NCBI GenBank assembly: GCA_937995275.1 | Contig: CALKKN010000257.1 | Coordinates: 1-15,142, forward strand | From: an uncultured Lysobacterales bacterium | GTDB taxonomy: Bacteria > Pseudomonadota > Gammaproteobacteria > Xanthomonadales > SZUA-36 | Direction: 5' to 3' | Length of the DNA: 15,142 nt | Shown: positions 1 to 5,680 of the stretch, one piece after another | How the letters are laid out: each line of letters opens with the position of its first letter | Position numbering within the stretch: the stretch's first letter is position 1 | The notes under the pieces: model-generated | Told to the model about the DNA's origin: nothing | Database searches by the model: none | The model's input: the letters and a program-made list of their open reading frames with translations, nothing else | Program-made: the position numbers and the translations under genes

Positions 1-1
1 C

Positions 2-175
2 CTGTGCAACCTGTGGGGTTCCCTGTTCAGCCGCCGTGACCCGCTGCACAAGCGCCGGCCCTACAAGCTGTGGGCAAAGATCGAACTGCGCATCGGGCCG
101 CCGATTCCGCCCGCAGACGCCACCGCCGCCAATGTCGAGGCAGCGGTGAGGCGGCTGCGCGGCGACAACGCCTGA
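2..175 (+). CDS. PlsC-type acyltransferase, C-terminal end (partial)
   Basis: Only the last 57 residues are in the window; the gene begins upstream. The tail carries an N-L-W-G-S-x-F-S-R-R-D-P stretch (residues 3-14 of the fragment), then an aromatic/basic segment and a G-P-P-I-P strand, ending in an amphipathic helix. This is the usual C-terminal layout of 1-acyl-glycerol-3-phosphate acyltransferase (PlsC) domains, including those fused behind an MFS transporter in the LplT-Aas style. Such enzymes put an acyl chain on lysophospholipid at the inner membrane. The catalytic HxxxxD motif would lie upstream and cannot be checked, so family membership rests on the tail alone. Whether it is a stand-alone PlsC or the end of a fusion cannot be told from here. 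Stop TGA at 173-175. Confidence 0.65.
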   Translation: MCNLWGSLFSRRDPLHKRRPYKLWAKIELRIGPPIPPADATAANVEAAVRRLRGDNA

Positions 176-203
176 GCCCCTGCCGCCCATCCCCGTACCC
201 CGC

Positions 204-224
204 TGCGCCGCTGCCGGCGGCGCA
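204..224. terminator. GC-rich hairpin after the acyltransferase gene
   Basis: A perfect 8-bp inverted repeat (TGCGCCGC / GCGGCGCA) with a 5-nt loop starts 28 bases after the acyltransferase stop. No T-tract follows, so it is not a canonical intrinsic terminator. It could end or stabilise the upstream transcript. Confidence 0.3.
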
Positions 225-288
225 CCTGTTCGCCAACCGGACGGCCCGGAGGCGCCTGGGGCGGTGAAAATGGCTTTGCAGATGGATA

Positions 289-315
289 GTATACTTATCG
301 TATAGTTTTTTGTAT
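289..315. repeat. Upstream direct repeats with GTAT core
   Basis: GTAT occurs at 289, 300 and 312 (GTATAC, GTATAG, GTATTT), steps of 11 and 12 bp, i.e. about one helical turn. This suggests a regulator contacting one DNA face. The orientation is opposite to the ACA-core repeats at 334-360. No regulator gene lies in the window to pair with it. Confidence 0.35.
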
Positions 316-333
316 TTCTATGCGGATACGGGC

Positions 334-362
334 TTGACATAGTTATACATGATATGTACATT
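334..362 (+). promoter_or_regulatory. Sigma-70-like promoter of the FAS1 locus with overlapping direct-repeat operator
   Basis: A perfect -35 box TTGACA (334-339) is followed after 17 bp by TACATT (357-362), a 4/6 match to the -10 consensus. Transcription would start near 369, before the Shine-Dalgarno AAGAGGT (380-386) and the ATG at 392. Three direct repeats of the form TNNACAT overlie the promoter: TTGACAT (334), TATACAT (344) and TGTACAT (355), at 10- and 11-bp steps. A 13-bp palindrome, TACAT-gat-ATGTA (346-358), overlaps the spacer and -10. Occupancy of these repeats should block RNA polymerase, so a repressor site is likely. The regulator is unknown; ACA-core tandem half-sites about 11 bp apart resemble CarH/LitR operators (inference). 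Confidence 0.5.
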
Positions 363-391
363 ATGATTGCGAATTAACCAAGAGGTCCGCT

Positions 392-639
392 ATGAATTTC
401 CATCGTGTTGCAAGGACAAGCTCGTGACCATCCTGACGTACCACGTCGTGCCCGGGAAAGTCGAAGCGGCGCAGGTAGTGGCCATGACCTCTGCCCCGAC
501 GGCCAATGGTGAAAATCTGGCCATCCGCGTCGAGGGCGAGCGCGTTTTCGTAAATGATTCGCGCGTGGTGGCCACCGACATCGCGGCCAGCAACGGCGTT
601 ATCCACGTGGTGGATACGGTCATCCTGCCGCAGGGCTGA
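392..639 (+). pseudogene. Fasciclin (FAS1) domain gene, internally deleted and out of frame
   Basis: From 412 to 639 the frame encodes a clear C-terminal half of a FAS1 domain: K-D-K-L-V-T then ILTYHVVPGK (the conserved H box), later V-x-V-N-D-x-x-V-V-A-T-D, and a terminal SNGVIHVVDTVILP. FAS1 domains are secreted adhesion or cell-surface modules of about 130-140 residues. Here the signal peptide and the first half of the domain are absent. The good start signal (Shine-Dalgarno 380-386, ATG 392) opens a different frame that stops at 427 after 11 residues (MNFHRVARTSS). An internal deletion that joined the first codons to mid-gene sequence in the wrong frame explains this. The FAS1 frame is open from a TTG at 367, which sits at the expected transcription start and has no binding site. 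GTG 424 overlaps the TGA of the short frame and has AAGGA at 412-416, so a 71-residue remnant could still be translated by coupling. Confidence 0.7.
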
Positions 640-656
640 ACGAACGATCCGACTCC

Positions 657-746
657 TCAGCACACCTCCAGCGTGTGCATCCCCTTGACCCGCGACATGC
701 AGTGCTCCGCTTCCCTCGTGCCGAGCCTGCCGCGGGTCTCTCTTTT
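657..746 (-). pseudogene. Antisense coding-like tail, possible gene remnant
   Basis: On the minus strand the last 29 codons before a TGA at 657-659 have G or C at 26 of 29 third positions, against roughly 16 at first and 15 at second positions. That is the period-3 signature of real genes in this GC-rich window. The peptide ends EAEHCMSRVKGMHTLEVC. I do not recognise the family. The frame runs backwards into the 5' end of the dehydrogenase without a sensible start, so if it is genuine only the 3' end survives, converging on the broken FAS1 gene 17 bp away. A chance open stretch remains possible. Confidence 0.25.
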
Positions 747-751
747 TCCCG

Positions 752-1525
752 GTGGGCAACGTGCCTGAGTCGAACCTGAATGGCCGGCGGCTGGTGGTCG
801 GCGCCAGCCGGGGGATCGGCCTGGCCCTGGCCGAAGCGCAGCTAGCCGAGCCCGGCGTCACCCAGGTCGTCGCGACCCATCGCCCGGAATCCGATGCCCG
901 CGAACTCCAGCGCCTGGCCGATCTTCACGGCGACCGCCTCCGGCGCGTCCCGCTGGACGTCAGCGACACCACCAGCCTGGCCGCCTTCGAGCAGTTGGTC
1001 GCAACCATCGACGGGGGATTCGACCTCGTCATCCACGCGGCCGGCATCCTGCACGAGGAAAATATCCAGCCGGAGAAATCGCTGGCGGAATGCAACGCGA
1101 CGGCCCTGGCGCGCCTGTTCGAAGTGAACTCTATCGGACCGTTGATGGTCGCGGCCGCGCTGCTGCCCCACCAGGGCCGAGGGCGCCGCTTCACGTTCGC
1201 TGCGCTGTCGGCGATGGTCGGCAGCATCAGCGACAACCGCCTGGGTGGTTGGTATGGCTACCGGGCTTCCAAGGCCGCGCTGAACCAGTTCCTGAAAACG
1301 CTCGCCGTCGAGTGCCGCTACCGCCACCCGCAGGCGACGATCCTGGCGATCCATCCCGGCACGACGGACACGGAGCTCTCCAGGCCATTTCAGCGCAACG
1401 TCCGGCCCGGCAAACTCTACTCCGCCGCTGCCACGGCGCAGCGCATCCTGGCCGTCGTGGGCTCCGCAGACCCGGGCATGAGCGGGCAGTTCCTCAACTG
1501 GGACGGCAGCGAAATCTCCTGGTAG
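752..1525 (+). CDS. C-factor-like short-chain dehydrogenase/reductase
   Basis: A classical SDR of 257 residues with a Rossmann fold. The dinucleotide-binding motif is G17-A-S-R-G-I-G23, the H-A-A-G stretch at 95-98 matches the NNAG element, N126 is the structural Asn, S153 is the probable catalytic serine, and Y170-R-A-S-K174 is the active-site YxxxK. The G-S-I-x-D-N and G-G-W-Y-G-Y-R segments are typical of the CsgA/C-factor-like subgroup, which reduces small carbonyl substrates with NAD(P)H; the physiological substrate is not deducible. The start is uncertain: GTG 752 gives the longest frame but has no Shine-Dalgarno, whereas GTG 761 has GGTGGG just upstream and leaves the fold intact. It converges on the minus-strand DUF2007 gene with 12 bp between stops. 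Confidence 0.85.
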   Translation: MGNVPESNLNGRRLVVGASRGIGLALAEAQLAEPGVTQVVATHRPESDARELQRLADLHGDRLRRVPLDVSDTTSLAAFEQLVATIDGGFDLVIHAAGILHEENIQPEKSLAECNATALARLFEVNSIGPLMVAAALLPHQGRGRRFTFAALSAMVGSISDNRLGGWYGYRASKAALNQFLKTLAVECRYRHPQATILAIHPGTTDTELSRPFQRNVRPGKLYSAAATAQRILAVVGSADPGMSGQFLNWDGSEISW

Positions 1526-1537
1526 CCGCGCTTCCTG

Positions 1538-1852
1538 TTACGGCGACGCGCGGGCGCTGCCGCACTGCCAGCAGTGACTGAAATTGCTCTCCACGTCGGC
1601 GCCGCACTCCGGGCAGGTCCAGCTGCCGTCCGCATCGGTGCCGGCCAGGGCCGACTGCAGCAACCCCTTCGCCCGCTGGACATCCTTGTGTTCCAACACG
1701 AACAGTTGCGGAACGACCTCGACGAACGGCACCTCACCCATCACCGAGGAACCGAACTGGTTGCGGATAAAGGTCTTGATGCCATGCGATTCCAGCAGCG
1801 ACTGCATCTGGCCCACGCGGCTGAAATCGAAATCCTCGAAGACGAGAATCAC
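1538..1852 (-). CDS. DUF2007-type protein with C-terminal zinc ribbon
   Basis: A 104-residue protein. Residues 1-70 form a small alpha/beta domain (I-L-V-F-E-D-F-D then a helix and I-K-T-F-I-R-N) resembling the DUF2007 'putative signal transducing protein' family, whose members often act on positional swaps between domains but have no firm biochemical role. The tail carries two CxxC pairs (C80/C83 and C94/C97), a probable zinc ribbon. The GTG start at 1852 overlaps the TGA of msrB (GTGA), which implies translational coupling. The Shine-Dalgarno-like GGAGGA abuts the start with almost no spacer, so reinitiation by ribosomes finishing msrB is likelier than independent entry. The function is unknown; co-transcription with msrB hints at a redox or stress setting (inference). 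Confidence 0.75.
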   Translation of the reverse strand: MILVFEDFDFSRVGQMQSLLESHGIKTFIRNQFGSSVMGEVPFVEVVPQLFVLEHKDVQRAKGLLQSALAGTDADGSWTCPECGADVESNFSHCWQCGSARASP

Positions 1853-2259
1853 TCCTCCCGGCCCACTTCCTGCGGCCGGAAGTCCAGCGCCGCGGAGTTG
1901 ATGCAGTAACGCATGCCCGTGGGCGGCGGGCCGTCCGGGAAGATGTGCCCGAGGTGCGCATCGCAATGCCGGCAAAGCAATTCGATGCGGCTCATGCCGT
2001 GAGTTAAATCCGGTCGCTGAACGATGCCGGCTTCCTCGAGTTCGGAGTGGAAACTCGGCCAGCCGCAGCCGGCGTTGAACTTGCTGCCCGAATCGAACAG
2101 GGGATGGCCGCAACAGACGCAATGGTAGACGCCGGCGTCCCAAGACTGCTCGTAGGTACCGCTGAACGGCGCCTCGGTGCCGGCCCGGCGCGTGACGCGG
2201 TACTGTTCCGGCGTCAACTGCGCTTTCCATTCGGCATCGCTCTTGCTAATTTTGACCAT
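1849..2259 (-). CDS. msrB: Peptide-methionine (R)-S-oxide reductase MsrB
   Basis: A full-length 136-residue MsrB, which reduces the R-epimer of methionine sulfoxide in proteins using thioredoxin. The zinc site is complete, with two CxxC pairs at C47/C50 and C96/C99. The catalytic cysteine is C119 in the R-Y-C-I-N-S motif, and C65 in G-C-G-W-P-S-F sits at the position of the resolving cysteine of the E. coli enzyme. No signal peptide is visible, so it should be cytoplasmic. The ATG at 2259 gives the family's usual N-terminus; the upstream GGGTAAG is only a weak binding site. Its start faces that of the aminopeptidase gene 39 bp away, so the two divergent promoters must be very compact or overlap. 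The 3' end is coupled to the DUF2007 gene. Confidence 0.95.
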   Translation of the reverse strand: MVKISKSDAEWKAQLTPEQYRVTRRAGTEAPFSGTYEQSWDAGVYHCVCCGHPLFDSGSKFNAGCGWPSFHSELEEAGIVQRPDLTHGMSRIELLCRHCDAHLGHIFPDGPPPTGMRYCINSAALDFRPQEVGREE

Positions 2260-2298
2260 GCGGAAATCTTACCCAAATACGCGCACATTGCCTATCCG

Positions 2299-3372
2299 AT
2301 GAAAATCTTCGGCCCTGCCCTGCTGCCCGTCGCCCTCTACCTGTTGGCGGGCTGCGCCGGGCCTGCCTATTACGCGCAGGCCGTGTCCGGTCACCTCAAG
2401 CTCATGAACGAACGGCAGGACGCCGCGGCAATCCTGGCGGACCCGGCCACGGACGAAGAGCTGCGCCAGCACCTGCTGCTCGCGAAGGAAATCCGCGCGT
2501 TCGCGATCACCCGCCTGCACCTGCCGGACAACGGCAGTTTTACGCTCTACGTGGCGACGGGCCGCGAAGCCGTGACCTGGAACGTGGTCGCCGCAGAGGA
2601 GTTTTCCCTGGAACCCCGGCGCTGGTGCTTCCCGTTCGCCGGCTGCGTGCCCTATCGCGGCTACTTCGACCCGGCGGACGCCGACCAGCTGGCCACCCGC
2701 CTGGCGGAACAGGGCTTCGATGTCGCAGTGTCCCCGGCGCTCGCCTATTCGACGCTGGGGTGGTTCCGCGACCCGTTGCTGGACACAATGTTCCGCTACC
2801 GCGAGGCGCAACTGGCCGCGGTCATGTTCCACGAACTGGCGCACCAGCATCTGTACGTCCGCGGCGATACGGCATTCAACGAGAGTTACGCCAGCTTCAT
2901 GGAAGACATCGGCGTCCCGCTCTGGCTGGACAGCAGTGGACGCGCGGAACGCCTGCCGGCCTGGCGCCGACAGCAGCAGGCGACAGCGGAGTTCGCCGCC
3001 CTCCTCGACGGGGTCAGGGAGGAGTTGGCTCACGTATATGCATCGCCGGATCAGCCGCACGAGTTGCGCGCGGCGAAGGCTACGGTTTTCGACCACCTCC
3101 GGGAGCGATATCTCGCCATGGTGCGAGAGCAGTGGCAGGGGGAAGATTACTTCGCGAACTGGTTCGATGCGGGCCCCAATAATGCCCGGCTGGCCCTGTT
3201 TGACAGCTACCGCGGTGGAACCTGCGCATTTGCCGCGCTGTACGAGGCGGCCGGGCGGGACCTGTCCGCTTTCCAGGCCCTGGCTGCCGAGCGGGCGGCC
3301 CTGGATGCGGCGGCCAGGCAGGCCTGGTTGAACGAGCCCTGTACGGTCATTGCACCGCGTCCCGATCTGTGA
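2299..3372 (+). CDS. Predicted zinc aminopeptidase, lipoprotein (COG4324 / PF10023 type)
   Basis: A 357-residue product with a lipoprotein signal peptide: a short hydrophobic stretch ending in the lipobox L-A-G-C19. It should be lipidated by Lgt (encoded at 11903-11031) and anchored in the periplasm. The mature start G-P-A-Y-Y-A-Q-A-V-S-G-H is characteristic of the predicted-aminopeptidase family. The zincin motif H178-E-L-A-H182 is present, and E195 in F-N-E-S-Y is the likely third zinc ligand, 13 residues after H182. The peptidase activity is a family prediction and the substrate is unknown. The frame is open back to 2047, but only the ATG at 2299 yields a signal peptide; the rest is antisense to msrB. 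No Shine-Dalgarno is evident. The TGA overlaps the GTG of lptD (GTGA), so the two are probably coupled. Confidence 0.85.
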   Translation: MKIFGPALLPVALYLLAGCAGPAYYAQAVSGHLKLMNERQDAAAILADPATDEELRQHLLLAKEIRAFAITRLHLPDNGSFTLYVATGREAVTWNVVAAEEFSLEPRRWCFPFAGCVPYRGYFDPADADQLATRLAEQGFDVAVSPALAYSTLGWFRDPLLDTMFRYREAQLAAVMFHELAHQHLYVRGDTAFNESYASFMEDIGVPLWLDSSGRAERLPAWRRQQQATAEFAALLDGVREELAHVYASPDQPHELRAAKATVFDHLRERYLAMVREQWQGEDYFANWFDAGPNNARLALFDSYRGGTCAFAALYEAAGRDLSAFQALAAERAALDAAARQAWLNEPCTVIAPRPDL

Positions 3373-5630
3373 CAACTTACCCGGATGACCCTGGCCCAAG
3401 GCTGACGGCGCTGAGACTCTTGTCATCACCGAGAACACCAACCGGCAGGACCGCGGCCGTGATTGCTATATTCCTTTGCCTGCTGACTGCCAGCCCGGGC
3501 AGCCGCGCGGAGGAAGAAGAGGCGCCTGCGCCACCACCCGGGCTGGGCCCTTCCTGTCCGGACCCGGTGCTGGGGCCGGTCATGCCGCCCACACCCGACC
3601 GCACCCAGGCGCCGATCGTCATCTACGCCGAGGAACTGGATGCCGGCCGGACCACGGTCGGCGAAGCGCGAGGCTCGGTCGAGCTGTTTCGTGCCGACCA
3701 GCACATGTCCACCGACCGGATACTTTACGATCCGGTCAAGAAGGTCGTCACCGTGCCCGGGGCGTTGGAATACGAGGACCAGCAGGTCTGGTTCAGGGGC
3801 GAGGAGGCGAGCTACTCCTTCATTGAAGAGTCCGGGCGGTTCCATCGGATCGACTATGGTCTGACCGGCTCCAGCGCGAACGGCAGCGCCGAGGCGGCCG
3901 AGCTGGTCGGCGGCAACACCTCGATTCTCCGGGCGCCGGACTACACGACCTGCCCGGGGCAGAGTCCCGACTGGCAGCTCGATGCCCGTGAACTGGAATT
4001 GCTTCACGAAGAAGGGATGGGCAAGGCGCGCGGCGCCAAACTGACGTTCAAGAACGTCCCGATCCTGTATGCGCCGTATTTCACCTTCCCGATAGACGAC
4101 CGCCGCAAGACCGGCTTTCTTTATCCCAACCTCGGGCAGAACAGCGACAGCGGCTTCGAGATCGGCATTCCCTGGTACTGGAACATCGCACCCAACCAGG
4201 ACGCCATCATCGAACCGCACTATTTCACCAATCGGGGCTTCATGCTCTTCGGGCAGTACCGCTTGCTGACGCCGCGGAGCTACGGCAACCTGGAACTGGA
4301 CTACATGCCCAGCGACCGCGAGACCCGCGAATCGCGGTACCGTTATCTGCTCCGGCACACGGCGCGGCCCCGGGAACGCTGGGGCACCAACCTCGTCTTC
4401 GAGCGGGTCAGCGACAACCGCTACTTCCAGGACTTCGGTACCAACCTCGGCCAGACCTCCCTGCAATTCCTGCGCAGCAGCGCTCAGTTGACGGGGGTCG
4501 GGCGCTACTGGAACCTGGAACTGATGGCCGATGATTTCCAGGTCATCGACGATTCGGTGGAGGCCGACAACGAACCCTACCGGCGCATCCCGCGCCTCGC
4601 GTACTGGCTTGACCGGCCGATGGGGTACCGGGGCCTCTACTTCGCGCTGGACTCCGAGTTGGTGTATTTCGACCGGGACGTGGGCGAAACCGGCGCGCGC
4701 CTCGACCTGATGCCGCGGCTCTACTGGGAAATGCAGCGCAACTGGGGTTTCCTGCGGCCCAGCGCGGGATACCGCTATACCGCCTACGAACTCGACCTGA
4801 AGGGCGCAGCAGGCGATGAAACGCCGTCTACAGGGGTTCCGGTCCTGAGCCTCGACGGCGGCCTGATCTTCGACCGGCGCATGGCCAACGGAGATCTGCA
4901 GACCCTGGAACCAAGGCTGTTCTATCTGCACGTGCCTTACGAGCCGCAGAACGACCAGCCGGTATTCGACAGCGGCGAATTCACGTTCAGCTTCAGCCAG
5001 CTTTTCAACACCAATCGTTTCGCCGGCGGCGATCGGCAGAGCGACGCCAACCAGTTGTCGGTGGCGGTCACCACGCGCCGCTTCGACGGCGTGAGCGGGC
5101 GGGTGCTGTGGAGCCTCAGCCTGGGCCAGATCGTCTATTTCAAACCGCAGCGCGTTCAGCTGGAACCTTCGCCGATGTTCGACGACGACCTCTCGCCGTT
5201 CCTGGCGGAGTTCAACTGGCGTCCGTTCAGCCGCGTCAGTGCCACTCTCGGGCTGCAGTGGGACTGGGAGAGAAACCAGCTCGACGTCGGCATGGTCGGC
5301 ATCCAGTACCGGGGCGAATGGGGTCAGCGCGCGGCCTTCGAATATCGCTTCCGGCGCGACCGGGTCGACCAGTTCGACCTCCGGCTTTCCTGGCCGGTCA
5401 ACGAGCAGTGGCGCGTGCTGTCGCGCGTCAACTATTCCTTCGCCGATCGAGACATGCTGGAATTCCAGGGCGGCATCGAGTATGAAAGCTGCTGCTGGGC
5501 GCTGCGAACCGTCGTGCGGCGTTACCTGAAAAACCGCGATGGCGATTACCGCAATGCCATTTACCTGGAACTGAACCTGAAAGGCCTGGCGAGCATCGGG
5601 ACGCGCGGGCAGGAACTGTTTCGCGACTGA
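3369..5630 (+). CDS. lptD: LPS-assembly outer-membrane protein LptD
   Basis: LptD is the 26-strand outer-membrane beta-barrel that, with the LptE plug, inserts lipopolysaccharide into the outer leaflet. The 753-residue product has a signal peptide (hydrophobic core about 29-41, cleavage near R-A47), an acidic/proline-rich linker, an N-terminal OstA jellyroll (about 80-190), and a large barrel domain rich in alternating aromatic residues. The four cysteines for the two long-range disulfides are kept: C63, C195 and the adjacent pair C708-C709 in E-S-C-C-W. The start is uncertain: GTG 3369 overlaps the aminopeptidase stop, while the in-frame TTG at 3420 would give a more compact signal peptide. 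The gene is followed 50 bp later by surA, the usual gammaproteobacterial order; SurA chaperones LptD itself. Confidence 0.95.
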   Translation: MTTYPDDPGPRLTALRLLSSPRTPTGRTAAVIAIFLCLLTASPGSRAEEEEAPAPPPGLGPSCPDPVLGPVMPPTPDRTQAPIVIYAEELDAGRTTVGEARGSVELFRADQHMSTDRILYDPVKKVVTVPGALEYEDQQVWFRGEEASYSFIEESGRFHRIDYGLTGSSANGSAEAAELVGGNTSILRAPDYTTCPGQSPDWQLDARELELLHEEGMGKARGAKLTFKNVPILYAPYFTFPIDDRRKTGFLYPNLGQNSDSGFEIGIPWYWNIAPNQDAIIEPHYFTNRGFMLFGQYRLLTPRSYGNLELDYMPSDRETRESRYRYLLRHTARPRERWGTNLVFERVSDNRYFQDFGTNLGQTSLQFLRSSAQLTGVGRYWNLELMADDFQVIDDSVEADNEPYRRIPRLAYWLDRPMGYRGLYFALDSELVYFDRDVGETGARLDLMPRLYWEMQRNWGFLRPSAGYRYTAYELDLKGAAGDETPSTGVPVLSLDGGLIFDRRMANGDLQTLEPRLFYLHVPYEPQNDQPVFDSGEFTFSFSQLFNTNRFAGGDRQSDANQLSVAVTTRRFDGVSGRVLWSLSLGQIVYFKPQRVQLEPSPMFDDDLSPFLAEFNWRPFSRVSATLGLQWDWERNQLDVGMVGIQYRGEWGQRAAFEYRFRRDRVDQFDLRLSWPVNEQWRVLSRVNYSFADRDMLEFQGGIEYESCCWALRTVVRRYLKNRDGDYRNAIYLELNLKGLASIGTRGQELFRD

Positions 5631-5640
5631 ATACTCCTAT
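5612..5640 (+). promoter_or_regulatory. Possible sigma-E-like promoter ahead of surA
   Basis: GGAACTG (5612-5618), a 16-bp spacer and TCCTAT (5635-5640) resemble the envelope-stress sigma-E consensus (GGAACTT ... TCTGA/TCAAA type). The -35 part lies in the last codons of lptD. Control of lptD/surA by sigma-E is known in enterobacteria. The -10 match is weak and the -35 also encodes Glu-Leu, so chance is a real alternative. Confidence 0.22.
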
Positions 5641-5680
5641 GAGATAGAATGGCGGGCCAGGATATCCGGAGAAGTACCCG

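Larger units (their letters stand above)
176..751. other. 576-bp region without an intact gene
   Basis: This interval between the acyltransferase and the dehydrogenase contains, in order: a hairpin (204-224), an AT-rich regulatory stretch (about 275-365) in an otherwise GC-rich window, a broken FAS1 gene (392-639), and an antisense coding-like tail (657-746). It reads as a small decay zone in a compact genome. Confidence 0.7.

Noticed and set aside
761..780. tRNA T-arm-like GGTTCGACTC on the minus strand
   Set aside because: The flanking bases do not form the T-stem and no acceptor or anticodon arms can be drawn.
361..861. A 166-codon minus-strand frame across the FAS1 remnant
   Set aside because: It uses a different frame from the period-3-rich antisense tail at 657-746 and is antisense to recognisable FAS1 sequence.
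1526..1553. Possible bidirectional terminator between the dehydrogenase and DUF2007 genes (CCGCGC / GCGCGG)
   Set aside because: Only a 6-bp stem with a 16-nt loop, partly inside the DUF2007 coding region, and no T-tract on either side.
3426..4931. A 501-codon minus-strand frame opposite lptD
   Set aside because: Shadow frame; lptD on the other strand carries the complete family pattern including four disulfide cysteines.
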